This document shows, piece after piece, positions 23,350 through 35,384 of a stretch of DNA of 64,000 nucleotides (within the stretch, counting starts at the first letter, position 1; every line of letters starts with the position of its first letter). The stretch covers positions 39,115,992 to 39,179,991 of the forward strand of contig NC_090188.1 in NCBI RefSeq assembly GCF_024679245.1. Reading direction: 5' to 3'. The notes under the pieces were generated by a model that searched no databases, was not told the origin of the DNA, and was given only the letters and a program-made list of their open reading frames with translations. The position numbers and the translations under genes were made by a program. The stretch is from Pseudorasbora parva. Lineage: Eukaryota; Chordata; Actinopteri; Cypriniformes; Gobionidae.

Positions 23350-24394
23350 TCAACTAAATTAATATTATTATTATTGGTAAAGTTACCGGGTACCGGAGAT
23401 TTTCTCACCGGTTACCATCTCCCAGCGTGCACACATGCACACACATCAGCGAAACTGTCATTGTACTGTAGCTTACTTCAGTGTTGCATTATCTCATCCC
23501 ATCTCACCAACAGTTTAACCTCACATCCTAACCTAGTCAGAGAAGGCTCTCATCTTCTTTCATATCACATGAACGTCCTGAAACAGCAGTTGCATCCTCT
23601 CAAACTACACAATCAATCACTCAATTATCATTGGCTAGTCCACTCTGCCTTGAAAGGGTTACCCACCAATTGCCAAATTCACCCACATTTGGCGCGGGTG
23701 TTAACTTCAGGCCCTTACCATTACTCCGTAATGTCATCCAGAGAGGGACCCTCGCCCTCATCCAGCTCTTTCAGGAGTTTAACATTGTAGGCCTGCAGAA
23801 CTGGATTAGACAATTGTGCTGAATATGGCTTTTTACGTGACTTGCACAACTCATTATGCCAGTCTGGGAAAAACACGGTGTGGCGAGGTGAATGAGCGAG
23901 AGATATTAAAGGTGTTGAATGTCCGGCGGTTCCTGCCTCCTTCCTTTCATCTACAAACCCCGTTACACACGCACTGCCATATTCTTGAACAGTTTTATCC
24001 AAATGCCATCCAGACTCTAAACTAAGGGCTATTTTGAACTATTTATATATGAACGCTTACTTTGGACTTTGCTATATCAGTTTGAACCCTTCAATTCCAA
24101 TTTCTTGCCTTACCTGCTGAAATGTGACTGTGTTGTTTGCGTGTGTATGTCTTGTAGCACTGCTGAGCAGTCTCTGAAATGTCATTGTATCTTGAAGCAA
24201 TGACAATAACGGCTAATTCTAATTTACACAGGGTCTTGGGATCACAGACCAATGAAATGGTGGTCTACTCATTGAATCCCAGTGATTATAATTTTTGCAA
24301 CTGACACTATCCAAAAATATATATAATTAATCAACACATACAACATTTACATTTTTAGTTTTTACATTTTACATTTACAGAGTTCGTTTTTTTA
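23350..24394. other. LTR and DIRS gag scraps; no host gene
   Basis: The minus strand of about 23721-23880 encodes VLQAYNVKLLKELDEGEGP, which parallels the gag of the DIRS copy at 41 kb (LQAYQAYLLKELDEGE). About 23870-23975 (+) matches the 3' end of the LTR fragments at 6.9 and 53.6 kb ('cggttcctgcctccttcc'). The rest, including a 172-codon frame that starts inside the Tc1 terminal repeat, shows no coding signal. Confidence 0.55.
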
Positions 24395-24485
24395 CAGCTT
24401 ATTAGTCTTTTGAGAGTTGTTATATTTCACTCGCGGCAGATTAGATTTGCTGCCGCTATAGGGTGTGTCTAGATTTTTAGGCTAG
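24395..24485 (+). mobile_element. Right-end fragment of the 4.1 kb hAT-like MITE
   Basis: It matches 4535-4620, including 'gcagattagatttgctgcc' and the terminal 'tctagattt.taggcta'. The rest of the element is absent. Confidence 0.75.
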
Positions 24486-24510
24486 CAGAAATTCTACCGC
24501 TTTATTACTG

Positions 24511-24913
24511 CACTGGAAAAAAATATTTAGAAAAAATGTTACCTGGTTGCCTTAAAATTTTGAGTTAATACAATGAAATTTTTTTTGAGATTCGACAACC
24601 TTTATTATGAATATATGAATATATATCATATATTATGATTAGATTTTGTAAGCATATTGGGTAATTGTGTGTTTTATTTTGGATGACGCAGTGAAACATG
24701 CCAAATTGTGCTATCTTCAGGATTTATCACATTTTTTAATGTGGTTCAGATACAATAATATTTTGAGTTTCTATTTATTAAACAAATTTCCTACATTGTA
24801 TCAACTAAAATTTGTAATTTAAATAAACTCAAAATTTGAAGGCAACCAGGTTACATACTTAAGTTAAACCAACAAAAAACATTTTTTTTTCTTTTTTTTT
24901 TTTTTTTACAGTG
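24511..24913. mobile_element. MITE with CACTG(G/T)AAAAAA ends
   Basis: The left end 'cactggaaaaaaat' pairs with an inverted 'cactgtaaaaaaaa' at the right. Subterminal blocks 'ttacctggttgcctt' and 'aaggcaaccaggtta' are also inverted. No coding capacity. Confidence 0.7.
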
Positions 24914-26549
24914 GGATATTTTGTGCCAATATCCCAGGAAGTGATGATGTTGTTCTCTTGAACACATGGTATGGAAACTCTACTTTATTTGCAGCTGTTG
25001 TACGTGATATTCCAATTTAGCAACTTTAGATGCTTTGTTCTGTTTGTGACGTACTCCAATGGCTTGTGCCAAATGTGTAAATATCAAGAATATTCTGATT
25101 CTTTATTCATTACACCTTTAAATAATTAAAGGACTTAAATAGAGCAGAACAGAGCAACATCGATATCAATTACTGAGTTGGACAATTTGCCCGTTTTCTC
25201 AGTGTCTATGGTGGTTACGGCACAGAGTTGTCCTGACATCTGTAAGATGGGATTCGATGAGCGTTGGGTCCCTTGAGGATGAGGAGCACTGGCAGCCAAA
25301 CCGGGAAATGTGCCATTGCTGATATAGCCTGGGGCTTTCGGGTCATTATATCACCTCGTCGTCCACTCTGCCCTCCAGGCTCATCCAACAGCTGTGATTT
25401 CATTCATTCTCAGGTTCCTTCAAGAGTCCAATTTTGGAGACAAAACAGTCAATTGTCAAACTGCACAAACCGCTCTGTTGTTGTATGGATTTCATAAAAG
25501 AGACAGTGATAAGAAAAGACCAAATTCTTCTGATAAACATTACATTTCTATAAAATAAAATAAAAAATTACATTTGAGAAGAATTGCTTATTGGGGCATT
25601 CTTGTATACAGCAATTACTCAGAACTGAGTCACAATACAAGCTATTATTAATGAAAGCAGGCAAACTAAAATGTACTTGTCAGATGCGCTTGTGGAAGAC
25701 AAAATAAATTTGATTGTTGAGAAACAACCCAGCAATCAGATATGTAAATAGTATTCTCATTTTTTCTCACATGTGTAATATAAAGATGTCAGGGCTAGTT
25801 ATCACACATTTTACTCCAGTGAATATTTGTAAAGGGAAATCGATTTCTGTACAACAGCTTAAGGTTGCAAAACAAACAAAATAAAACTATTGAACATGTT
25901 CACTATTATTGCCCAATAGATATGAATGTTTAACAGCTTAATAAAAAAAAAAAAAAATTCTCTAATGCATTTTTTCTGTATGTTATACAAAGCAGAAATG
26001 TTGCTTTTTTAATTGACTTCTGAATTATTGATTTAATTGTGTTCTACACTAAATATGCTAAACAAAATCAACATTAATCAACTGATGTCACATAGCTGCT
26101 TATCTGTGACTCTGTGTCAGGCAGTTGGTAATCTGCAGCTATTTCATGTCTTATTCATGAGCCATTCAGACCTATATTTACTGCGCAAAGGCTTTCTAAA
26201 CAGAACCATTCACAGGAATGTGCATAAGTGCCATAGCAATTACTCATCATCAGTTAGAATAAAATACAAATCAAGATAGCAGAGGTAATCTTTGAGGATA
26301 TGGGGATGAGTATTTTCAATCAGATCGCATTCAGGCAGAAAACATAAAACCCCTGGCAATTATATATAAATATGTACAAAGATAAATCTTAGTATTGCAA
26401 TAATACATAAAATTGTACTGTACATTTGTCTTAATTTCTTTGCTTTCAAACGTTAAACCATTGAGCATTTATTTTGGTGGAGAACTTCACTTCTCTTTGT
26501 GTGACATGGCTTCTAGCATGCACACAGATGAAGATACAAGGAGTATTCC
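24914..26549. other. No gene recognised
   Basis: AT-rich with short homopolymer runs (for example 25944-25957). No exon, RNA gene or element border was identified. Confidence 0.5.
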
Positions 26550-26928
26550 AAAAATATATAGTCTTTACTAAACTAAACAACACAGGAGATCACAAGAGCA
26601 AATGTCCTTCCAATCAACTTTGACCACGACTCTGGAAGACTTGGAGTTGAGCTTTTTTCTGAGAAAAGAACAAAGAACGGCACTGAAGTCATTCTTAAGA
26701 ATGGAAAGATGTTTTCTGAGTTTTGCCGACCGGATACGGTGAAAGTTTAATCTTTCAACTAGCTCTGCTTCACCTTCGTTGCTCTGGTTGGTTGTAGCAC
26801 TATCCAATTGCGTGCACGCCGTGCAGAGGGATTTTGAAAGACAACCGTTTATCCCGCCCCTCGGATTGAGCTGTCAATGGTGAGTTTCCAGACCAAACAT
26901 CTTGATGTTGGTCTAGCTTGTCAGGCTA
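26550..26928 (-). mobile_element. hAT-like MITE, second copy (truncated)
   Basis: The reverse complement matches the first 330 bases of the 4103-4620 element, starting at the same 'tagcctga' end (26928) and including 'tatccggtcggcaaaactca'. The other end is missing. The next element begins at the very next base. Confidence 0.8.
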
Positions 26929-27705
26929 AGAGATGGACAGTAACTAAGCACATTTACTTGAGTACTGTACTTAAGTACACTTTTTGAGTATCTGTACTTT
27001 TCTTTGACTATTATATTTTCTGTAAACTTATGACTTTAACTTCACTACATTTGAAAGACAAATATCGTATGTTTAACTTCACTACATTTCTATCAAGGTC
27101 CTCAAAGTCGAAAGTCATTTCTGTAGCAGCTCTGAAAGTCAGTGGTGTTTGGGTTTTTGCAGAAAGCCTTTCAGGAATCACTCTTGTAGGGTCAACGTGA
27201 AGTTCAATGATTTCGCAGCATTTTTTTGAACATTCATTTATAGTTTGTAGCAAAATGGAAGTCGGATGTCAAAATGCTAATTTTGTTGAGTATTCATATA
27301 AACAAATTTGATTATGTCTTAAGTGAATGTAAACAGCCTGAGAATATCAGATGTGTATCAGTATATTGGATACGTGCATTCTGCCTTAAAGTGACAGCAG
27401 CTTTGTAACTTTTATACAAGTATTTGAGTTTAAGTTAGTCGCATGCTAGTATGTCAGATGGAGAGTCACTGACTGGCTTAAACCATAATGGCATAATGAG
27501 CTTTTATACAACAATAAAAAATAATGCGTTCACATAAAAAATGGAATTTACTTTTAATACTTAAGTACTTTTAAGAAAAATACTTTGCACTTTTACCTGA
27601 GTAAAAATCTGTTTTTAGAACTTTTACTTGTAACGGAGTAATATTTGACCAGTAGTACTGTTACTTTTACTCAAGTAATGAAGTTGTGTACTTTGTCCAC
27701 CTCTG
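26929..27705. mobile_element. hAT-like non-autonomous element (AGAGGTGGAC ends)
   Basis: The right end reads inverted as 'cagaggtggacaaagtacac' and the left end as 'agagatggacagtaactaag'. Subterminal 'acttgagta/tactcaagt' and 'tacttaagta' words repeat near both ends, as in a widespread fish element family. No transposase frame is seen. No matching 8-bp duplication is visible because the left end abuts the preceding MITE. Confidence 0.65.
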
Positions 27706-28831
27706 TTAAAACCACACGTCATGTCAATGAGATCCGACCAAGATTAACTGAAACCCAAAGGTTTAAGGGTTAAGCTAACCCTGTAAATCCACAGGGCCAA
27801 CAAAGGAAAATTAACAAGAGATATGTCAATAATAAGTTATTAAATCAACAAAGAGTACATAATGAAAAAAAAAAACAATGAGACAGAGAGGGAAACAAGA
27901 AGACAGGAACAACTAAACAGAACACAATCATTACATATCACCCCCCTCCTGGAAGGAGTGTCGTCTCACAGCATAATTCCAACAGTGGGGGGAGTTGGGC
28001 GTGGAGCTGGAGACAGAGAGGAACCAGTAGAGAAAGATTCTATGGCGGAGAAGACAGATGGAGGAGTCAGAAAAAGATGCAAAGACTAGCCAACAGGACA
28101 AAGGCACACAACATAAACCGATGGAGGAGTAAGCTAGGTGGAGTCTGGAGCCTCACCGACATCAGCTGAAAGATGTGGAGACCCAGGTGGAGCTGAGGAG
28201 ATAAAGAGACCAGGGGACACCGAATGATCTGGAGACAGAGAAACAGTGATGAGGTGCCTAGGTGGAGCTAGGGTGCCAGAGGACTGAGGTAAAGCCAGTG
28301 GGACTGAGGACAAAGAGGCAGCCGGAGAGAAGGAGGGGGCAGAATGGGTGGAGGGATGAGGCGCATCTGAAGGCTCAGAAGGCCATGGCGTAGGCAGAGC
28401 GATGACTGAATAAGGTGGAGATGAGGAGCCACGGTGGAGGGAAATGGTTGATGGGCCAAGGTGGATTGACAGTCTCTGCTGCTCGAGGCAGAAACGGGAT
28501 CCACATATCAGGATGGAGCTGAAAACCAGAAGGCCCGACGTGGGTCCAAACAGCAGAGTGAAGCCCCCAGAGGCGGAGCCGAGGGCCTGAATGGAGCAAC
28601 TGGAGGTGGCACAGAGGAACTGACAGGATTAGGCAGAGGAGATGGGAGATTGGAGAGGAAGGTTGGGTGGGTCTGACTATGAGTGAAGAAGGAGACTTGG
28701 TGTTAGGCAGGACCAGCACTGGTCTCCCGGAATAATCTCTTCTATTTCCTTAACCAATTCAAAACCAGGCACAGCTCACTCTCAGTGGGCGAGTATTGGT
28801 GGGCTCCACCCTATGCCCTCATACTCCACGC
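27706..28831 (+). mobile_element. Retrotransposon-like purine-rich region, split by hAT
   Basis: From about 27900 the sequence is a purine-rich stretch dominated by 'ggagctgaggag'-like words, ending in sequence that continues after the hAT insertion (30649 to about 30760). It resembles untranslated or gag-proximal parts of fish gypsy elements, but no protease, RT or integrase motif is present. The class is therefore tentative. Confidence 0.4.
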
Positions 28832-30640
28832 TAGGGATGCGCGATATACCGGTACTGGAAAAATACCGGTATATATTTTATTTAAAACGGTACGATATCA
28901 TGATTTGGCACATTTCGGTATATGCTGCTTTTCCGAAGTTCACCGCTAGATGGCAGCGCGCTACCCCAACTGACCCGAAACAACCGGCAAATGTGACAAC
29001 AACATAGACGGGCAAAATGGATAAAGCAGTTGAATCTCACTCAAGATGCCCAAAACGAATGAATAAAGAGAGGAGTAGAAGTGACATTTGTAATGACTTT
29101 GCTTATAAAACTGATGAAGAACCATCAAACCTAGCCAAGAAGCATCTGTCACTATCCTGACTTTAGGACTTCTTAAGAGATCGACAGGTCAGTGGATCAT
29201 TCAAACCATCTCATTTAGACATTTTTGTTTTTTTAACACTGATCAACGCACACACACAGCCTAACATAAGATCAAATATCACAATCTCCAGCGTTCGTTT
29301 CAACCAATGACATTTAGATCTCATTATATTTGCACGCATACTATTGCACTGTTTACATTCGCGTTAGACACCGCCGACTGTGTTTATGTGAATAACGTTA
29401 CTCACTAAAGACGGACATTTGTACATAATTCTGTGTATTTGACTGTTTAAGGAAACTTAATGTGTAATGTGCGAGCGTGACTAAGTGACAGGCGTGTGTG
29501 TGTGTGTGTGTGTGTCGTTGTTATAAGCTCATGTCTCCTGTAACTGTTATTACGAAATGCTATAAAATCTCTTGCGTGTTCAAATGATTTCCGTTATCCG
29601 TCCCGAGACGAGCGTGAAATGTTGAATCGGATTATGCAGATTGCTTTATGGGCCTTTCACACCGAGCGCGGCAACGGCGCCGCTGCGCTAAGAAATCCAT
29701 TCATTTCAATGGCTTGCGCCGCGCAAGGACGGTTTGTTGCTGCGCCGACCAAAGCGCACGCGCAGCGGAGCGCACCCTTGACGAGCTTGCACGCATGCCG
29801 CGGTCAAAGTTCAAAATATTTTAACTTTTGCCGCTGCGCTCTGTGACGATTACCCGCGTGGCCAATAGAAACGGTACATCGAAAGAAACGAGCACGGAAA
29901 TCAAAATGGATGAACATGTTGTACTGTGCGTGTCAGTACAATAATATTATTATAATATAATACACACATATAGGCCTACACACACAAACAATGTGCAAAC
30001 AAGGCATATACATGATAATGATATATTGATATATGTCTTATTTTTATGCCTTGTTTTCACACGGTGTGTGTGTATACCTCTTCTTCCTTGCTGCTCTCTC
30101 TCTTCTTCTTCTTACTAGAAGGGTATTGCTATCGCTTAATCGCTCGCTTTTTAGCACGGGACAGATACATATTTGCTGCTGATTGAATGAAGAGAAATAG
30201 ACATATAGAACTCCCGCAAAAAGTTTTGAAAACTCCGCTTACTTTGCGCTGACCAGTGAAGCGCATCTGAAGGGCTGCGCTGAACCCCGCGGCAAGCGCA
30301 GCGCATTCCGCGTTCGGTGTGAAAGGCCCATTAGTGTAGTGCGATGTCTTTTGAAACCAGAAGCAATTAGCTAATTTTGAGAGATTTTTGCTGAAATTAT
30401 TTCTCACAAGAAAGTTTTCAAATGATTGATTTGATGTGATGAGCTTCGCTGATTAATTTACTAATAAACATTTGTGGTAATTTCCCACTTTATAAACTCA
30501 AAACTTGCATAATTGTTCTCATTCGCGTGCAATATACCCGCGCTAATATCAGACCTTGTGGTATCGATTTAATATCGGTACTACGGTATTAGATTGTGGT
30601 ACCGTACCGAAGCCAAAATTGTGGTATCGAGCCATCCCTA
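28832..30640. mobile_element. hAT-type element, 1809 bp, exact 8-bp TSD
   Basis: The ends 'tagggatgcgcgatatacc' and, inverted, 'tagggatggctcgatacc' are flanked by CTCCACGC at 28824-28831 and 30641-30648. An 8-bp duplication and TAGGG-type ends fit hAT. No transposase frame remains, so it is non-autonomous. A Harbinger-type element (29649-30330) sits inside it. A short TG tract lies near 29495-29515. Confidence 0.88.
29649..30330. mobile_element. PIF/Harbinger-type MITE nested in hAT, 682 bp
   Basis: The terminus 'tgggcctttcacaccgagcg' is inverted at the right as 'tgggcctttcacaccgaacg'. TTA flanks it at 29646-29648 and 30331-30333. It is GC-rich relative to its surroundings, with many CG dinucleotides, and codes for no transposase. 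Confidence 0.9.
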
Positions 30641-30648
30641 CTCCACGC

Positions 30649-32008
30649 AAAAATTCACTGGATCAGATGGTGTTGCCGGCTCTCGCACTGGGCTTTAGAT
30701 TTTTATGGAGCTGACCTTCTGGGAAAACACTCTCCAGTTAGGGGAGGATGTACTTCTTCCATGTGAGTAAAGTAATTGAATCTTTTCACCTTTTTGTAGC
30801 AAAACAATAATTAAAATACACCTGTGGCGACATTTCTTCATAATGATATAAGTCTACTTTTTACATTTGGCAAGAGGAGAACTGGCCTCCTGAAGGTTTT
30901 ATTTTCCATTTCTGTCCCCCTGAGTTTGATTTCCTTGTCACTGTTGCCTTTGGCTTGCTTAGTTGCTAAGTTTAAACCACACTTAATATTCAATATTATC
31001 AATATGACACTGCACTGACACTATTGGATGAGAACACAAACAGAACTGAACTTAGATGAATATTGACACTTTTGTCTTTTGTAGAGCTGCTTTAAAGCTG
31101 AGTCAGATTTGTTTCAAACATCAATACTGTTTGTAAAAGGAACTCAATCAACACTGAACTGATTCAAGCTGAATAATGACACTGCTGTCTTCTGTAGAGC
31201 TGCTAGAGAAATTGACCTAATTTCATAATGATGGACTTTACACAGTTATTGAACTCAAATAAATCAACACTAAACTGAATTGAGCTGAATGATGACACTA
31301 TATTACTTTTTAGAGCAGCTTTACATTAGCTTTGAATTTGTCTTCTTCATTTTTGAATTTGAGTTTGCATCATTGACATTAACCATTTTCCATCCACCTT
31401 TTATGCAAATTTGTGAACATCATACAAGAACAACACTGGGTGGAAATGCCAATATGAAAATAAATTCAAAAAATATGCATACAAAATATATATATATTTT
31501 TTTTTTCTTTATGCACAACAAAAAGCTCACATGAATTTGCATCAACAGAGGATTTTATATAATTTTTGTTATTCTTCTAGGCAATTAAGTCAAGGCGATT
31601 TCCTAGGCAGATATTGACTTGGGACTATATTATGGGGGATCACAGGCGAAGCACTGCTACTTGGGTGCAGAGATATCACGCAACACATTGCGTTTGCTAA
31701 ACCATAGATATACATAATTAATCTTAGATGTCTCGTCTGCGCTGCTGGCCAATGGAGGTCGCCGTCCACACCTGGCTGCCATCTGCCAATGGTGCATGTA
31801 CTTTTTAAATAACCAAAACTTATTAAATTTTCAACCGATTTTCAAACCGTTTGGTTGGTTATAAACACCAGAGATGTAGTTATGACACTACATACTTTTG
31901 AATGATTTTAACCATGGACTTCCATATGAAAATAACACTGAACAGAACAGATAGGTGCAATGAATATACACACACACCCACAAGGTATTTATTCTAAATC
32001 AATATCAT

Positions 32009-32104
<96 letters not shown>

Positions 32105-32610
32105 CTTTTATAATAAGAATATCACTATTATAATAAAATAATTAAAAAACAACAACAAATTAAAACAAAAAAACATGCAAACTAAGGACTCTGTTGGTCC
32201 ATTTACTAGCATCACAGGCCTTACCTCTTAAGAAAGCTGAGACCCTGTAGTTTCTTAGGAAAGAAGCAGAATAATTGTGTGAAATACTGGCAGAGTTATG
32301 AGGCTAGAATGTTTTTTTTTCCTGACGGGTAACAAGCATCTCTGAACTGACCACATTTCAGCCCTCTAGGTCACTTAATATGACTTTAGAAACATAACTG
32401 AGCCCAAGCACCAGGTCTTGTGAAACTATGTGCAAAGCAGATCAATATAGAATGAAATATGAGAACTTTAGACCATTTATTTGCCAAGGTATAATCATGT
32501 AGAATTCCCTATGGAATCTCCCCAGATGACTTTTTGGAATCCAACATAGGATTTCATTCATTATGCTAAGCCAGCAGCAACCCTGGCAAACTAAAACAAT
32601 GCATGCACTG
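30649..32610. other. No gene; LINE-tail-like tandem repeats and AT array
   Basis: 30870-31330 resembles an L2 3' UTR ('cactgttgcctttggcttgc') with three imperfect tandem units of about 110 bp sharing 'tgaatgatgacact' and 'agagctgcttta'. A (TA)n array occupies 32012-32100. Nothing else is recognised. Confidence 0.55.
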
Positions 32611-33309
32611 TAGAGGATGGATACCCGATGGGTCCCGATGGTACTCGATGGGCCGGGTTCGGACAGATATTTAGAAATGACGTTCGGGTTGGGCTCAGTC
32701 ACATCAGCACAATAAGGCAATGAACCTTTTAAATTTAAAATTGCTTATTATGCAAGTAGCCAATGGGCCTGTTTAACTTGATGCAATGGTTTGTTTTTGT
32801 GATTATAATGAAATGTAAATTACATTAAAACTTTGATGGATAGATTATGTCAATAGATCCCATGTTGCAGTTTAGTAGCCATATAGTTTTCGAGAAAAAT
32901 GGTAAGAGTGACTTCAATAAGCATTTTAATTTTGTTATGTTAATGTTTTTTTTCTGTAAGCTTGGGCCATTTTTGGTAGACCTTTGCTCATTTAATTTCA
33001 ATTGGCCATTTGATTGGGCCCTGTGTAACGTGTGCTTTGTTGCCCCGTGTGCGTGCTGATGCGCTCATCTGTAAACATTTCAGAATGCCTTCCTACAGCT
33101 GCTTAATAAAAGCGGGCTTTCCACACAAACAAACGTACATGTGTCATTACAATATGAGAGTGAAAAAATAGATTTTAACTGTCAGGCTTGGGTTGCGCTC
33201 GGACATAAATATCTTAATCCTAATGTCTGGCTCGGTCGGGTTCGGTTACTGCTCTGCCGGACGCGGGCCAGGCTCGGACAGAAAAAAGCGACCTGACAAA
33301 TGCACTCTA
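32611..33309. mobile_element. Possible hAT-like non-autonomous element
   Basis: Short inverted ends (TAGAG) enclose GC-rich subterminal blocks that are inverted relative to each other in content ('gggttcggacagat...' at left, 'gctcggacagaaa' at right). No clear target duplication was found, so the borders are tentative. Confidence 0.4.
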
Positions 33310-33820
33310 ATAAGACAAAAAGGCATTTGCACACATATCTAAATGTAGGAAAGAAGTTGAATAAGCCCTATATTTCCAAAAACGGTGGAGTGTTCCTTTA
33401 ATGTAGCAGAATTAATGTTCAATTAATTTACCTGTAGCATGCATACAGTTTCGCAATAGAAAGAGAGCTGAAGCAAAATATAGGAAAGCGGATTGAAATT
33501 CAGCAGATCAACAGCTGGTTGCTCGTTGCCACTGATCAGATCATCAGCGCCAGCTGCGGTTGCTCAGCTCTACTGTTTAATGTCTTGCCATTTGGAGTTC
33601 CCCGGTGTTTGTGTCCTGGCCCTGGCTGTCTCTGTGTATCTGCGTTTGGTATCTAGATCCAGTGTCTGTCTTCGTGGTTGAGTTTTTCCCTGTGTCTCAC
33701 AAAATAAAATTATTACAGAGTTTTGAACTGGTCACAATTAGCAGGTGAATTGGTAATGGAATTGGTGAGGGAATCGTGATTGGATATAAAAGAAGCATCT
33801 CAGTCTTTGCTTGCAAGAGT
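33310..33820. other. No gene recognised
   Basis: A 62-codon frame at 33493-33681 has no recognisable domain. No splice-supported exon is evident. Confidence 0.45.
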
Positions 33821-34519
33821 CATGGCTCGCCACTTTGTGGAAAATTTCATGAGAATTGTCAAACAACTCAAGAAACATTTTTCTCAATGTGCATGACCTT
33901 CAAGCCCTCAGATGACATTGCATGAGAAAGCATCATGATGCTATGTTAAATATAGAAACCTGTTGTCACACAGTCTGCCATTGCATCAAGATTTAACCTG
34001 AAGGAAAGCTGAAAGCTGAACATCAGATTTTTGCAGAGATGCTCCCAGTTATCTGGGCCCAAGCTCATCTCAGATGGTCCAAAAGACAGTGAAAATGTGT
34101 GCTGTGGCAAACATCTGCCAATGCTAATGGCACGGGTGACTTGCATGTGTGAGAAGATACCACTGACGTAGAGGCATATATTGGGATTGTACAGAGACTT
34201 AAACTGCTATCATGTCTACACTGTATAAATTACAGGTCCTTCTCAAAAAATTAGCATATGTAATAAAAGTTCATAATTTTCCATAATGTAATGATAAAAA
34301 ATAAACGTTCATATATGTTAGATTCATTGCACACCAACTGGAATATTTTTAGGTCTTTTATTGTTTTAATTCTGATGATTTTGGCATACAGCTCTTGAAA
34401 ACCCAAAATTCCTATTTCAAAAAATTAGCATAGTTCTTCCGACCAAAAAAAGAGAAGTGTTTTTAATATAAAAAAAGTCAACCTTCAAATAATTATGTTC
34501 AGTTATGCACTCAATACTT

Positions 34520-35329
34520 GGTTGGGGAATCCTTTTGCAGAAATGACTGCTTCATTGCGTTGTGGCATGGAGGCGATCAGCCTGTGGCACTGCTGAGGTG
34601 TTATGGAGGCCCAGGATGCTTCGATAGCGGCCTTAAGCTCATCCAGAGTGTTGGGTCTTGCATGCAAAATTTGCTTTCATCCGAAAAAAGTACTTTGGAC
34701 CACTGAGCAAAAGTCCAGTGCTGCTTCTCTGTAGTCCAAAGTGTCTTGACCTGGGGAATGCGGCACCTGTAGCCCATTTCCTGCACACGCCTGGGCACGG
34801 TGGCTCTAGATGTTTCTACTCCAGACTCAGTCCACTGCTTCCACAGGTCCCCCAAGGTCTGGAATTGGTCCTTCTCCACAATCTTTCTCAGGTTTCCGGT
34901 CACCTCTTCTCATTGTGCAGGGTTTTTTTGCCACACTTTTTCCTTGCCACATACTTCCCACTGAGGTGCCTTGATACAGCACTCTGGGAACAGCCTAGTC
35001 GTTCAGAAATTTCTTTCTGTGTCTTACCCTCTCGCTTGAGGGTGTCAATAGCTGCGTTTCCATTACAGATTTGCGAAAAACTTTTGCGATATTTCTTAAA
35101 TGTCGATAAAAAACTGTTGCGAAATGACAGCGTTTCCATAGCTGCAGTTATGCGACTAAAACATATTACTTTCCTCTCGCGATAGGTCATTCCAAAATGA
35201 TGGCACTTGGTAGGTTTGTATATCCCATCCATCACACTAGCCATTATTATTATTGGAAGGAGACATACGTGTTATCCAAGCATTAATGGCAAGGAAAGCC
35301 CCTTAGGTTACTTAAGCGGCACGGATATG

Positions 35330-35384
<55 letters not shown>

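Noticed and set aside
23272..23790. 172-codon open frame
   Set aside because: Its first residues are the Tc1 right terminal repeat and the remainder crosses unrelated repeat scraps; no conserved motif.
28268..28719. Proline/serine-rich minus-strand frames of 78 and 114 codons
   Set aside because: Low-complexity product of a purine-rich repeat region; no start context or conserved domain.
33493..33681. 62-codon frame considered as a signal-peptide exon
   Set aside because: Hydrophobic but without supporting neighbours, splice sites or family resemblance.
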